Below, in pieces: positions 9,647 through 18,159 of a stretch of DNA of 64,000 bases (positions are counted from its first letter, which is position 1; each line of letters starts with the position of its first letter). Origin of the DNA: Selenomonadaceae bacterium (GTDB lineage Bacteria; Bacillota; Negativicutes; Selenomonadales; Selenomonadaceae). The position numbers and the translations under genes were made by a program. The notes under the pieces were generated by a model. It saw nothing but the letters and a program-made list of their open reading frames with translations. It was not told where the DNA came from and did no database searches. The stretch lies in NCBI GenBank assembly GCA_017484005.1, contig JAFUTY010000042.1:1-64000 (forward strand), in the 5' to 3' direction.

Positions 9647-10000
9647 ATGAATGACGACGAAATCATTCGCGCGTTTCATTCGATGTGGGATAATTTTCCT
9701 GAACCGGTGATGATCACTCAAAAAAATCGAGAGATGGTCGCTCTCAACAAAAAAGCTGAATCGATGGGATTGACTGTCGGAATCAAATGCTCCTCGATTG
9801 GAAATCCTGAAAATCATCGCGGCTGTCTGTGTAATAAAGCTGTTGATTCTGGTGCGCCAGTTTATATCACTTATGAAACTCCATTTGGAAAATCTTTCGG
9901 CTATTGGATTCCAATTCCTGACAAACCAGAATGGATTATTCATTTTGGAGTCGGCGGAACTTTTGAATATCCAAAACATGATGGAGGTAAAAAATCGTGA
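9647..10000 (+). CDS. small PAS-like cysteine-containing protein
   Basis: 117 residues, ATG at 9647 after GAGGGATAACG. The sequence FHSMWDNFPEPVMITQKNREMVALNKKAESMG looks like the start of a PAS domain. A cluster of three cysteines (CSSIGNPENHRGCLC) and a beta-rich end (PVYITYETPFGKSFGYWIPI) follow. No output domain is attached. The cysteines could hold a metal, haem or disulfide; this is inference. Its stop overlaps the start of the next gene by 4 bp. Confidence 0.55.
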   Translation: MNDDEIIRAFHSMWDNFPEPVMITQKNREMVALNKKAESMGLTVGIKCSSIGNPENHRGCLCNKAVDSGAPVYITYETPFGKSFGYWIPIPDKPEWIIHFGVGGTFEYPKHDGGKKS

Positions 10001-10557
10001 AGAAAATCATGATTGTCTCGGGACATCCAGATCTCAAAGTCTCGCTCGCAAATAAAACGATTCTCGATGAAATTTCTCAAAAACTTCCGGAAGCTGAAAT
10101 TCGAAAGCTCGACGAACTCTATCCGGATTGCAAATTCGATATCAAAGCGGAACAAAAAGCTCTCGAGTCGGCAGATATCATTGTTTTCCAATATCCGATT
10201 CACTGGTATGGTGCGCCTGGAATTCTGAAACTCTACATCGATAGAGTTATGGAGCATGGCTGGGCATATGGCTCGAAGGGAACAGCTCTCAAAGGCAAGG
10301 CGTTCGTTGCATCGGTGACAGCTGGAGTTCCTGAAACTGGATATTCTGCAAATGGTCCGATGAAACATACCCTCGAAGAGTACAGTTATGGAATCATTCA
10401 ATTCGCCGAGACTTGCAAACTCGATTTCAAAAATCTCTGCACATTCGGCGGCGCGATGTATGTTCCTGGCGTTACAACTGATGAAAAGAAAGCTGAACTC
10501 GTCGCAAGAATCAAAGAGCATGCGGGCAAATTGATTGATTATCTCAAGACACTTTGA
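9997..10557 (+). CDS. NAD(P)H-dependent flavodoxin-fold oxidoreductase (NQO/KefF/MdaB type)
   Basis: 186 residues from a GTG that overlaps the previous stop (GTGA). The flavodoxin-like fold is shown by IMIVSGHPDLKVSLANK at the N-terminus, ADIIVFQYPIHWYGAPGILKLYIDRVMEHGWAY (FMN/FAD-binding and quinone site) and GKAFVASVTAGVPETGYS. These reductases pass two electrons from NAD(P)H to quinones or other acceptors. It ends the run, followed by a strong terminator. Confidence 0.9.
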   Translation: MKKIMIVSGHPDLKVSLANKTILDEISQKLPEAEIRKLDELYPDCKFDIKAEQKALESADIIVFQYPIHWYGAPGILKLYIDRVMEHGWAYGSKGTALKGKAFVASVTAGVPETGYSANGPMKHTLEEYSYGIIQFAETCKLDFKNLCTFGGAMYVPGVTTDEKKAELVARIKEHAGKLIDYLKTL

Positions 10558-10574
10558 AAAATTTTTTCCACAAA

Positions 10575-10622
10575 TAAAAAAAGAGATCCATCGATCTGAA
10601 AATGATCGGTGGATCTTTTTTT
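10575..10622. terminator. bidirectional terminator between oxidoreductase and glpC
   Basis: AGAGATCCATCGATC pairs with GATCGGTGGATCT; A tract on one side and T tract on the other, so it works for both converging genes. The glpC stop codon lies inside it. Near-identical copies occur at 17876 and 18112. Confidence 0.9.
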
Positions 10623-11820
10623 AATTCGGAAGATATGCTCCCGCTAAAATTTCCAATGGATGCATCGGCTCGCGATTCGTTCCATGCTGAATTTGCATTC
10701 GACAAGGACCACATTCACTCATCACTTCATCTGCATCGCTTGACAAAATTCGATCGAATAATTCGCGTCCGATTTTCATCGAAACATCATAGAGCTCCTT
10801 TTTATATCCAAAATTTCCACTCAATCCACAGCAACCTGCATCCGCCAATTCGATTTTGAGATCTGGAATTTCACTCAAAATTTCTCGAGCAGGCAGTCCA
10901 ATTCCCTGCGATTTCAAATGACATGGAACATGATACAAAATTCGCTTTGGAACGCTCGCCAAATTCAAATTCAGATCGATCGTCTCCAAAAATTCAAATG
11001 CATCGAAAACGTTGTTATTCGCAAATCGATCGTCTCCAAAAATCTCCGCAAGTTCAGATTTCAAAACGAGCGAGCAGGTTGTACATGCCGCGACAACTGG
11101 AATATTCTTCGACTTCCAATCTTGAATTCGCGCGGAATTATTTTCAGCAAGCAACCGCGATTCATTCATAAATCCCGTCGAAATCAATGGCGAGCCGCAG
11201 CATCTGAAATTTTCATCTATCAAGACTTCGATTCCGTTTGCATTCATAACGCGAATCAATGCAATTCCAACATCAGGATCATTTTCATTGATGTAACAGC
11301 CTGGATAAAAAACGATCTTGCGATCCGATTTTTGCTGATGAATCGATTTGAAAAGAGTCTTGAAATTTTTTCGAGCATAAATCGGCAGAGGTCGCTTTGC
11401 AGTGATTCCGATTTTTTCGGAAATTCCCAAAATTTTTCCGACGCTCGATCCCCAATTCGCCGCTTGATGTCCAAATGGAATCGTTCGAATTTTTTTACCT
11501 GCGCTTTCGATGTGTGCGAGAATCTTGTCACGCTGAGAATGCTTGTGACTCTCGAAAAATTTCCCACGCTGCTGCATGTTCAAATTTGAGACTGAAACTC
11601 CATTGGGACAAGCTCGATCGCAACTCTTGCAATTCGAACAGAATTCGAGCGATCTGTCGAAATCATCCTGCGAAAAATGCAATCTTCCGTGAGCTGGCGC
11701 GATTAATTTTGGTCCTCGATAATCCTGCAGCGCGCGCATCACTGGACAAGCCGCCATGCATGCAGTGCACGCGACGCAATGATCGATTGTCTTTCGAATT
11801 CCAGCAAAATTTTCATTCAT
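10621..11820 (-). CDS. glpC: anaerobic glycerol-3-phosphate dehydrogenase subunit C
   Basis: Iron-sulfur, membrane-associating subunit that passes electrons from GlpA to the quinone pool. The start is placed at the ATG at 11820, which follows an AGGTGA and gives 399 residues; an upstream in-frame start would extend into glpB. Two 4Fe-4S ferredoxin motifs are present near the N-terminus (CVACTACMAACPV and CSNCKSCDRACPNG). Two CCG domains follow (FYPGCYINENDPD ... FRCCGSPL; YHVPCHLKSQG ... DAGCCGLSGNFG). It overlaps the glpB stop by 8 bp. Confidence 0.93.
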   Translation of the reverse strand: MNENFAGIRKTIDHCVACTACMAACPVMRALQDYRGPKLIAPAHGRLHFSQDDFDRSLEFCSNCKSCDRACPNGVSVSNLNMQQRGKFFESHKHSQRDKILAHIESAGKKIRTIPFGHQAANWGSSVGKILGISEKIGITAKRPLPIYARKNFKTLFKSIHQQKSDRKIVFYPGCYINENDPDVGIALIRVMNANGIEVLIDENFRCCGSPLISTGFMNESRLLAENNSARIQDWKSKNIPVVAACTTCSLVLKSELAEIFGDDRFANNNVFDAFEFLETIDLNLNLASVPKRILYHVPCHLKSQGIGLPAREILSEIPDLKIELADAGCCGLSGNFGYKKELYDVSMKIGRELFDRILSSDADEVMSECGPCRMQIQHGTNREPMHPLEILAGAYLPN

Positions 11821-13048
11821 CGATATCACCTGCCTTGAACGCCGATGCAATTGCAATTCCAGAATTCGAGCCGCTCGCCGTGAAATCGAATCCGCCCAAA
11901 ATTTCACCGATAATCGCGACGTTTTCAAGAATCAATTTTCCACTCGCGTCAATCGGTTTCAAATTTTCATCGATCAAAATTCCAGTTTTCTCGAATCCCT
12001 GCGGCATGAAAAAATCTTCATGACTCCATTGATTCTCGCTCGGCTCGAAAAAGATCGGCAGATTGAAAATCGGTTCTCGAGGCGAGTTGAATTGATTCAT
12101 CTCGATTCCGCCGCTGAAAAATTTTCCAGCTGCAAGGATGAATCGATCTGCCTCGAAAATTTTTCCCGATGAAGTTTTTACAGATTTGACGCGTCGATTT
12201 TCGATTTCAGAACTCACGATTTTCATGTTTTCCAAAATACTGATGCCGAGTTTATGAAGTGAATCGCGGAGAATTTTTTGAAGTCTGATTCCTGTCGGCG
12301 ATGGCGGCAGGCAGGTCGTCTCGCAAATTTTCGATTCGAGCAGAGATTCAGCCGCGCCATGTGAACTTGCTCCTTGAGTTCCAAAAATCGGCGGAGTTAT
12401 AAACATCGTTTTCGATTCGACTTTCGATTTCAATTGATCCGCGAATTTTTGAATTCCCTCGTTTGAATCGAGAATTCGCGCGATATCAAGAATCAACGGA
12501 TCGCGCCGAGGATTCGAAATGAAATCGATATTGACTGATTCAATTTGCTTCTGCGGAAAAATTTTTTGGAGATTCTCGACCAAAACATTCGGGAAAAAAT
12601 CTTTGACTCCATTGATTCCGACGACGATTATTTTTTGAGCATATTTCAAAGGCGACGCATCCATGGAAATTTGAGTCAGAGCTGCAGATTTAATCGTGCC
12701 GAGCGATGTGACAACTGGAGTTTGCCGCTCGAGAGATCCGTCATATGGCAGACTCCATTCCGCCGAAAAATCTCTGAAGAATTCGACTGCTTGTTTGATT
12801 GATTCGATTCCGATTTTTTTATAAGGATGATGATTCGGCAATTTTTGAATTCCAGCGAGAGGAGATTTCAAAAATTTTCCTCGAGCGTCGCGAGACAGAA
12901 AATCGATTGTTCCTGAACTCATTGGAAGAGATCCCGCGCCGAATGCTGCGATCGCGATTTTTTTCTCGGGATGTTTAGATTTCAAAACGAGAGCTGAAAA
13001 TAATCCTGCCAATCCTCCGCCGATTATGAATGTATCGAGCTTTCTCAA
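11813..13048 (-). CDS. glpB: anaerobic glycerol-3-phosphate dehydrogenase subunit B
   Basis: 411-residue flavoprotein of the GlpABC complex. The N-terminus reads FIIGGGLAGLFSALVL, a Rossmann FAD site. SSGTIDFLSRDARG, PPIFGTQGASSHGAAESLLE and a C-terminal IIGEILGGFDFTASGSNSGIAIASAF complete the GlpB pattern. The start is a TTG overlapping the glpA stop (TTGA), preceded by GGAGGTGA inside glpA, so translation is coupled. Confidence 0.92.
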   Translation of the reverse strand: MRKLDTFIIGGGLAGLFSALVLKSKHPEKKIAIAAFGAGSLPMSSGTIDFLSRDARGKFLKSPLAGIQKLPNHHPYKKIGIESIKQAVEFFRDFSAEWSLPYDGSLERQTPVVTSLGTIKSAALTQISMDASPLKYAQKIIVVGINGVKDFFPNVLVENLQKIFPQKQIESVNIDFISNPRRDPLILDIARILDSNEGIQKFADQLKSKVESKTMFITPPIFGTQGASSHGAAESLLESKICETTCLPPSPTGIRLQKILRDSLHKLGISILENMKIVSSEIENRRVKSVKTSSGKIFEADRFILAAGKFFSGGIEMNQFNSPREPIFNLPIFFEPSENQWSHEDFFMPQGFEKTGILIDENLKPIDASGKLILENVAIIGEILGGFDFTASGSNSGIAIASAFKAGDIDE

Positions 13049-14631
13049 AACAATTCACCTCCGGCGTTGACATCGAGCGAGGAAATATAAATCGAGCGCA
13101 TCAGTTCAGCCTGCTTGAGCGATTGTCCAATCAGAACTGGACGAATTCCTTTCCAGCGTTCAAAAAGCATTTCGCGAGTCGAATCGATCGCGGAATTTTT
13201 TCCAAAGATACATGCCGCGCGGAATGTGCAGAATGTCCCTTGACAAGTTCCCATGCCAAATCGAGTTCGACGTCTGATATCGTCAAGATCCGTCGAAGTT
13301 TCTTCAGATGCAATGACTTCGAATTCCGCCCGAGTGATATTTTCACATTCGCAAAGCAATTGTCGCGATTCCGGTTCAGATTCCAATTTTTTCGCGACTT
13401 TCTCGAATCGATCTTTGCCCAATCGATTTGCCGCAAGATTCAATCCAAACGATGGGAAAAATTTTTGGACATTCTCTCGAGATTTCGATGAAACTTCCGC
13501 GACAATCGGTTCAGAAGCAGTTCGGCATGGATTCGAGTTGCCCAATTTTTTACAAACTTGATCGGAAATTTTTTCAGCCATCAATCGAAACGTCGTGAAT
13601 TTTCCACCAACGATTGTAAACATTCCATCGAGCCCTTCCATGGAATGATCGATAATTGCGAATCCTCTCGATGCTTCTCGACCGATTGCTCCTCCCTTTG
13701 GACGATAGAGCGGTCGAGATCCTGCAAATGCTCGAAGTAATCGATATTTTGGAAGATTTTCTATTAATTCCGAACCGATTCGCATGAGATTTTCAACTTC
13801 CGCCCGCGATGTTGATGTGTCTTCAGGAGTTGGAACGCTCATCGATGAAGTTCCCAAAATCGTGACAGATCCATGCGGGACAAAAATATCGCCGTCGCCA
13901 GATTTATGAAGTCGATTCACAACTCGATTTACAAGTCGCGAATTGAAAACTAACAGAGTTCCTTTATCCGGCTGAACTCCAACATCCAATCCAGCCATCT
14001 CCGCAATTTTTCCAGTCCATCCTCCCGCCGCGTTTATGACTATATCGCATGGAATTTCATGCTCGCCGGATCGATTTCGAACTCTCACGCCGATAATTTT
14101 TCCGTTGTGAGAATCGATTCCCACCGCTCGAGTGTAAGTTTTGATCTCGCCGCCGAATCTTTTGGCTGAATCGACTAACTGCCAGCTCAATCGAAATCCA
14201 TCGATTGCCGCGTCAGGAACTAAATATGCCGAGACGATCTTCGAAGTCAAAATCGGCTCGAGTTTCAATGCTTCATCGACAGATATTTTTTTGATTTTGA
14301 TTCCGCTCGATTTGCAGCCGTCAATCCATTGCGATTCATAATTTGGATCGTCAGATTCGAGCCGGACAAACATGCCTTCAGTTTCTTCGACGCAAGATTT
14401 TCCAATTCGCCGGAGAATCTGATTCTCTTCGATACACTCCCGCGCTGCCGATTGATCTTTGACTGCATATCGCCCGCCGCTGTGAAGAAGTCCGTGATAT
14501 CTTGAGCTCGCGCCGTTTGTCAGATCTCCTTTTTCGACAAGCAGAGTTTTGACGCCGCGCATCGATAAATCTCGCAAAATTCCAAGTCCAGTAGCTCCGC
14601 CGCCGATGATTATGACTGTCGGATTATCCAT
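13045..14631 (-). CDS. glpA: anaerobic glycerol-3-phosphate dehydrogenase subunit A
   Basis: Catalytic FAD subunit oxidising sn-glycerol-3-phosphate to dihydroxyacetone phosphate without oxygen. 528 residues; ATG at 14631 after AGAGGAGAAGG. FAD motif IIIGGGATGLGILRDLSMRG at the start, SSRYHGLLHSGGRYAVKD (substrate region), then a C-terminal BFD-like [2Fe-2S] domain with LLCECENITRAE and GTCQGTFCTFRAA. First gene of glpABC. An extended -10 promoter lies just upstream. Confidence 0.95.
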   Translation of the reverse strand: MDNPTVIIIGGGATGLGILRDLSMRGVKTLLVEKGDLTNGASSRYHGLLHSGGRYAVKDQSAARECIEENQILRRIGKSCVEETEGMFVRLESDDPNYESQWIDGCKSSGIKIKKISVDEALKLEPILTSKIVSAYLVPDAAIDGFRLSWQLVDSAKRFGGEIKTYTRAVGIDSHNGKIIGVRVRNRSGEHEIPCDIVINAAGGWTGKIAEMAGLDVGVQPDKGTLLVFNSRLVNRVVNRLHKSGDGDIFVPHGSVTILGTSSMSVPTPEDTSTSRAEVENLMRIGSELIENLPKYRLLRAFAGSRPLYRPKGGAIGREASRGFAIIDHSMEGLDGMFTIVGGKFTTFRLMAEKISDQVCKKLGNSNPCRTASEPIVAEVSSKSRENVQKFFPSFGLNLAANRLGKDRFEKVAKKLESEPESRQLLCECENITRAEFEVIASEETSTDLDDIRRRTRFGMGTCQGTFCTFRAACIFGKNSAIDSTREMLFERWKGIRPVLIGQSLKQAELMRSIYISSLDVNAGGELF

Positions 14632-14663
14632 TGCCTTCTCCTCTCACGAAAAAATTTTCTCGA

Positions 14664-14672
14664 GTGTAGCAG
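14664..14672 (-). promoter_or_regulatory. extended -10 promoter element for glpABC
   Basis: On the minus strand TGCTACACT lies about 33 bp upstream of the glpA start. No good -35 is seen. The same nine bases, with similar upstream sequence (GCGAAAAA), occur upstream of hisC at 24453-24461. Confidence 0.5.
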
Positions 14673-14750
14673 AATTTTTCGCCATGTGCTAGCATTCGCG
14701 ACGGACGATATCGATGATGAATCGTACCAATTTGACGGGAGGATTTTCAA

Positions 14751-16361
14751 ATGTTCAACCAAATCTGCCGCGAGGCGAGATCAACTGGACTCGCACTTGC
14801 AATTTTGATCGTGTTTTGGATTTTTGCAGGATTCGGTGTCTCGATTCTTGCGCCGGAGATTCGAATTTTCAATCTGCCGCTTTGGACAATCACAGGAATT
14901 TTTGGAACATGGTTTTTCGCGATTCTTTTAGCAGCGATCCTCGCTCGAAAAATTTTTTGTGACATGCCGCTCGGCGAAGTTTCCAATTCAGATAAATTCG
15001 TCAAAAATTATTTCATCGGGAATCATGATCTCGGCGGATTCGTTTTAGCAATGACAACCGTCGCGACTTATTCATCGGTGAGCTCATTCGTCGGTGGTCC
15101 AGGAATGGCGTGGAGTGTCGGATTTGGCTGGATTTATATGGCGGTCGTTCAAGTCACAGCGATCTTTTTGGTGCTCGGAATTTTTGGAAAGAGAGTTGCG
15201 ATTCTCGCTCGAAAATTAAATGCAGTGACTGTTGTCGATTTGATTCGCACTCGATTTAATTCGAATTTTTTAGCCGCGATTTCTGCGCTTGTGATTGTTC
15301 TATTTTTTTGCGGAACGATGACTGCTCAATTCGTCGGCGGTGCGAAAATTTTTGCCGCTGTCACTGGATACAGTTATGAAATCGGTCTGATTCTGTTTGG
15401 ATTGATTGTTGTCGCGTATACAAGTTTTGGAGGATTTAAAGCCGTCGCGATAACTGATACACTTTGCGCGATGATGATGATGCTCGGAATCGTTTTATTG
15501 TTGAGTTATGTTCTTGACGCCGGCGGTGGATTCAATTCGATTATGAATTCGATTTCGCAAAATCATCCCGCGATGCTCGAGCCGTTTTCAGATGGAAAAA
15601 TGCCATGGGGATTGTACTTGACGCAATGGATGCTCGTAGGAATTTGCACAATCGCTCTGCCGCAGTCAGTTGTCCGCGGGATGAGTTATCGAGACACTCA
15701 CGGACTTCATCGCGCAATGATTATCGGAACTGTCGTGATTGGATTCATGAATATCGGTGTAAATTTCACTGGAATTTTGGCGCATGGAGTTTTGGAGGGA
15801 TCGCTCGAGGATTTTGGCGGCGTTGATAACATCATTCCCTCGACGATTGTTGCATCGATGCCGCGATCTTTGGTTGGACTTGCGATTATCGCGCCGCTCG
15901 CTGCATCGATTTCGACTATCTCCGGCTTGTTGATTGTTGCAGGTTCAGCGATTATCAAAGATGTTTATCTCCATTACAATCGAGACGCCTCGACTCAACG
16001 CGTCGCAATTTTGAGTCGAGTTGTCACTGCCGCGATTGGAGTGATCGTCTTTTTCATCGCGCTGACTCCTCCATCTCTGATTTGGATTATCAACATGTTT
16101 GCATTTGGAGGATTGGAAACTGCATTTTTCTGGACGCTGCTGCTTGGATTATATTGGAAGAAAGCTAATAAACTCGGCGCGATGCTTTCAACTGCGGGCG
16201 GGACGATTGTTTATTGCGCAACTCAATTCGCTGGATTCAAAATTCTAGGTTTGCATCAAATCACAATTGGAATTTCTGTCTCATTGATTCTATTTTTGAT
16301 CGGCTCTTACATCGGTGAAAAAACTGATCAAAAAACTCTCGATGAATTCTTTCCAAAATAA
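14751..16361 (+). CDS. YhdT-PanF fusion: sodium/pantothenate-type symporter
   Basis: 536-residue polytopic inner-membrane protein; ATG after GGGAGGA. Residues from about 85 follow E. coli PanF closely (NYFIGNHDLGGFVLAMTTVATYSSVSSFVGGPG, FGKRVAILARKLNAVTVVDLI, GTMTAQFVGGAKI, YTSFGGFKAV, IIAPLAASISTISG, FGGLETAFFW). The first 80 residues instead resemble YhdT/DUF997 (FNQICREARS ... LPLWT ... RKIFCDMPL), a two-helix protein encoded next to panF in enterobacteria. The second YhdT-like helix takes the position of PanF helix 1. Na+-driven pantothenate import is the likely role; other SSS substrates remain possible. Confidence 0.85.
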   Translation: MFNQICREARSTGLALAILIVFWIFAGFGVSILAPEIRIFNLPLWTITGIFGTWFFAILLAAILARKIFCDMPLGEVSNSDKFVKNYFIGNHDLGGFVLAMTTVATYSSVSSFVGGPGMAWSVGFGWIYMAVVQVTAIFLVLGIFGKRVAILARKLNAVTVVDLIRTRFNSNFLAAISALVIVLFFCGTMTAQFVGGAKIFAAVTGYSYEIGLILFGLIVVAYTSFGGFKAVAITDTLCAMMMMLGIVLLLSYVLDAGGGFNSIMNSISQNHPAMLEPFSDGKMPWGLYLTQWMLVGICTIALPQSVVRGMSYRDTHGLHRAMIIGTVVIGFMNIGVNFTGILAHGVLEGSLEDFGGVDNIIPSTIVASMPRSLVGLAIIAPLAASISTISGLLIVAGSAIIKDVYLHYNRDASTQRVAILSRVVTAAIGVIVFFIALTPPSLIWIINMFAFGGLETAFFWTLLLGLYWKKANKLGAMLSTAGGTIVYCATQFAGFKILGLHQITIGISVSLILFLIGSYIGEKTDQKTLDEFFPK

Positions 16362-16377
16362 ATAAATGAATCGATCC

Positions 16378-16410
16378 GAGTTCCTCTCAATTTCGAGGGG
16401 AACTTTTTTT
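16378..16410 (+). terminator. rho-independent terminator
   Basis: GAGTTCCTCTC pairs with GAGGGGAAC around a short A/T loop; seven T follow. Confidence 0.88.
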
Positions 16411-16427
16411 ATTTTGTGATTCGATAG

Positions 16428-16724
16428 GATTGGACAATACATTCTATTTCTAGAATTTCTTCAAAAATCAACTACGAGTATCACTGTTCCAGTAGCAATT
16501 ACAACGAACACTTTGAGAAATGCTCAAGGCAAATTTCTGATGAATTGGCGCGGAGACCTGACGATGAACAACTTCTAGGCAAAATTGTTATACTGTCGTT
16601 GCATGAAACTTTCGAGGCAGGTTTCAAAGCGGTTTATGAAGGTTATCAAGAAGCAAAACGAAAAGATCAAGTTCATTTTCAAACGGAGTTTTGGTTTCAC
16701 GGAGAAATTCACATTTTAGAATAG
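16428..16724 (+). pseudogene. open reading frame without a start codon, 5'-truncated gene remnant
   Basis: The frame is open for 98 codons from a TAG at 16425 to a TAG at 16722 and reads as ordinary protein (for example NYNEHFEKCSRQISDEL, LSLHETFEAGFKAVYEGYQEA, FQTEFWFHGEIHIL), yet it has no ATG or GTG near its beginning. In another frame a TTG at about 16431 gives a few residues and then a stop, so an early frameshift or deletion is plausible. The helical C-terminus vaguely recalls small uncharacterised Firmicutes proteins; I do not assign it. It lies 12 bp before the next gene and lacks the local TCGA-rich style. Confidence 0.5.
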
Positions 16725-16736
16725 GAGAAAATTATT

Positions 16737-17498
16737 ATGGGAGTTTTAGGATGTTGTTTTTGTGGTCATCAAATCCGTTATCATGGCGAGCCGGAAGGCG
16801 ATGTACCTATCGAGCACATTTTTTGCCGATTGGATAAATGGCAGGAACTTGAAAAACTGGATTTGACTGCCGATTGGCTGGAATGTGATCACGAAGAAAA
16901 ATTTATATATGCTTGGCGCTGCGAGAGATGTGGAAGTTTTTCATTTTTCTCGGATTATGTTCATGTCTCGGGAGTTTATGTTCCCACGGACAATTTTTCG
17001 ACTGAACCGATGAAAGAGCCATTCGATTTTGGTTTGTTTTGGGATGATATTCTGTGGTTTGAAATCACTGAATCCAATACGCTGGCATCTGAAGTTTTGA
17101 CAAAATTTCTAGGGAATTTATGGCTTGCGAAAAATGATGATGAATTGCGATTTTACAAAGATCAAAATCAAACTGAATGTGTTAGTCAATTCAAACGTTT
17201 CGAGAGACCTGCAAAAGTCACAGTTCAATCGATGTCAATTCCAGCTTTCAAAAAAATGCTTCTGAATTACAACGACGAGATCGATTTTTTCTATCACGGC
17301 ATCAGTTATGAATTCATCAAAGAAGTTTTAATCGATTCGCGAGTCAAAATCATTGTGAATCGAGATTTCGATCTTCGAATTCGCGTTTATGAAAATATTT
17401 TTGAATCGAACGAGGATTTTACCGATGAATTGATTCACGCCAAAATTTTTCAAGATGGCAAATCGATTTTGGAAGTTCCGAATGAAGTTGATTTGTGA
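16737..17498 (+). CDS. hypothetical protein with two CxxC zinc-ribbon-like pairs
   Basis: 253 residues; ATG after AGGAG. The N-terminus has CCFCGH and, about 60 residues later, WRCERCGSF, together suggesting a zinc ribbon. The middle is rich in W/F/D (FDFGLFWDDILWFEI) and the C-terminal half is a mixed alpha/beta region (IDFFYHGISYEFIKEVLIDSRVKIIVN). No family is recognised. It follows the gene remnant at 16428-16724 closely and may once have formed an operon with it. Confidence 0.65.
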   Translation: MGVLGCCFCGHQIRYHGEPEGDVPIEHIFCRLDKWQELEKLDLTADWLECDHEEKFIYAWRCERCGSFSFFSDYVHVSGVYVPTDNFSTEPMKEPFDFGLFWDDILWFEITESNTLASEVLTKFLGNLWLAKNDDELRFYKDQNQTECVSQFKRFERPAKVTVQSMSIPAFKKMLLNYNDEIDFFYHGISYEFIKEVLIDSRVKIIVNRDFDLRIRVYENIFESNEDFTDELIHAKIFQDGKSILEVPNEVDL

Positions 17499-17516
17499 TC
17501 GCTCAAAATCGGAAAT

Positions 17517-17545
17517 TTGATTGACGTCGAGAAAAATGATATACT
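17517..17545 (+). promoter_or_regulatory. sigma-70-type promoter for the small gene at 17577
   Basis: TTGATT (-35) and TATACT (-10) are separated by 17 bp and end 31 bp before the ATG. Confidence 0.65.
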
Positions 17546-17576
17546 TCGTCTCAGTTCAATCGAAAGGAAGTTTGAA

Positions 17577-17870
17577 ATGGCGACTAAAAAATCTGCGCCC
17601 GAATCTAAACTCGTTTTTGTTTTCTTCAATTGCGACGCAAACAAATCGCAAGGCTCGATGAATATTTTCTTCAACAAGGAGATTTTCCGCGATACGAAAG
17701 TCTCTCGAAATGCTCTGCTCGCAAAAGTTCAGCGTGAAGTTGCAGAAAAACATATTTTCGTCGAAGAAATTCATCACGAAGATGTGAAGAATGCAATTTT
17801 GACTGGCGATCCAACTGAAGCGAGTCGTTGGATGATGTACGGCGCAATCGTCTCATTCCCACTTTTCTGA
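17577..17870 (+). CDS. small hypothetical protein
   Basis: 97 residues; the ATG at 17577 follows AAGGAAG. It has its own promoter and terminator. A basic start (MATKKSAPESK) leads into LVFVFFNCDANKSQGSMNIFFNKEIF, then a helical VSRNALLAKVQREVAEKHIFVEEIHHEDVKNAIL and a hydrophobic end. No signal peptide or known domain is seen. Confidence 0.7.
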   Translation: MATKKSAPESKLVFVFFNCDANKSQGSMNIFFNKEIFRDTKVSRNALLAKVQREVAEKHIFVEEIHHEDVKNAILTGDPTEASRWMMYGAIVSFPLF

Positions 17871-17875
17871 TTCAC

Positions 17876-17921
17876 AAAAAAAGAGATCCATCGATCTGAA
17901 TTGATCGGTGGATCTTTTTTT
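17876..17921. terminator. bidirectional-type terminator, copy 2 of a repeated sequence
   Basis: AGAGATCCATCGATCTGA ... GATCGGTGGATCT with A7 and T7 flanks; almost the same as those at 10575 and 18112. Confidence 0.88.
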
Positions 17922-17955
17922 ACATGAATCGATGTAGATTTCACGACATCTAGAA

Positions 17956-18114
17956 TTATTTCCAGATTCGATCATTGATAAACATTCGCTCAGATATTTT
18001 TTCCAAATCTCGCTGTAGATCGATTCGGAATTTGGATCTGCATTGATGAATATAGTTTCTCGGAGATCGATATAAATCATCGCCGTCTAGATCAATTAAT
18101 TTTTTCCGAACAAA
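17956..18114 (-). other. possible gene fragment between two near-identical terminators
   Basis: On the minus strand one frame reads about 50 codons with the local codon style (LIDLDGDDLYRSPRNYIHQ ... LEKISERMFINDRIWK) and ends in TAA at 17956, but it has no start codon and runs back into the terminator at 18112. A second frame from an ATG at 18080 is also open but lacks a ribosome binding site. I see no intact gene in 17922-18111; a decayed gene is the best guess. Confidence 0.25.
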
Positions 18115-18159
18115 AAAAGAGATCCATCGATCGCAAATGATCGGTGGATCTTTTTTTTA
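18112..18159. terminator. terminator, copy 3 of the repeated sequence
   Basis: AGAGATCCATCGATC ... GATCGGTGGATCT with A7 before and T8 after. It ends the his/deacetylase operon on the minus strand; the deacetylase stop codon lies inside it. Confidence 0.88.

Noticed and set aside
17853..18080. 75-codon minus-strand frame starting at 18080
   Set aside because: It runs through a terminator, has no ribosome binding site and ends antisense to the gene at 17577; kept only as part of a possible remnant.
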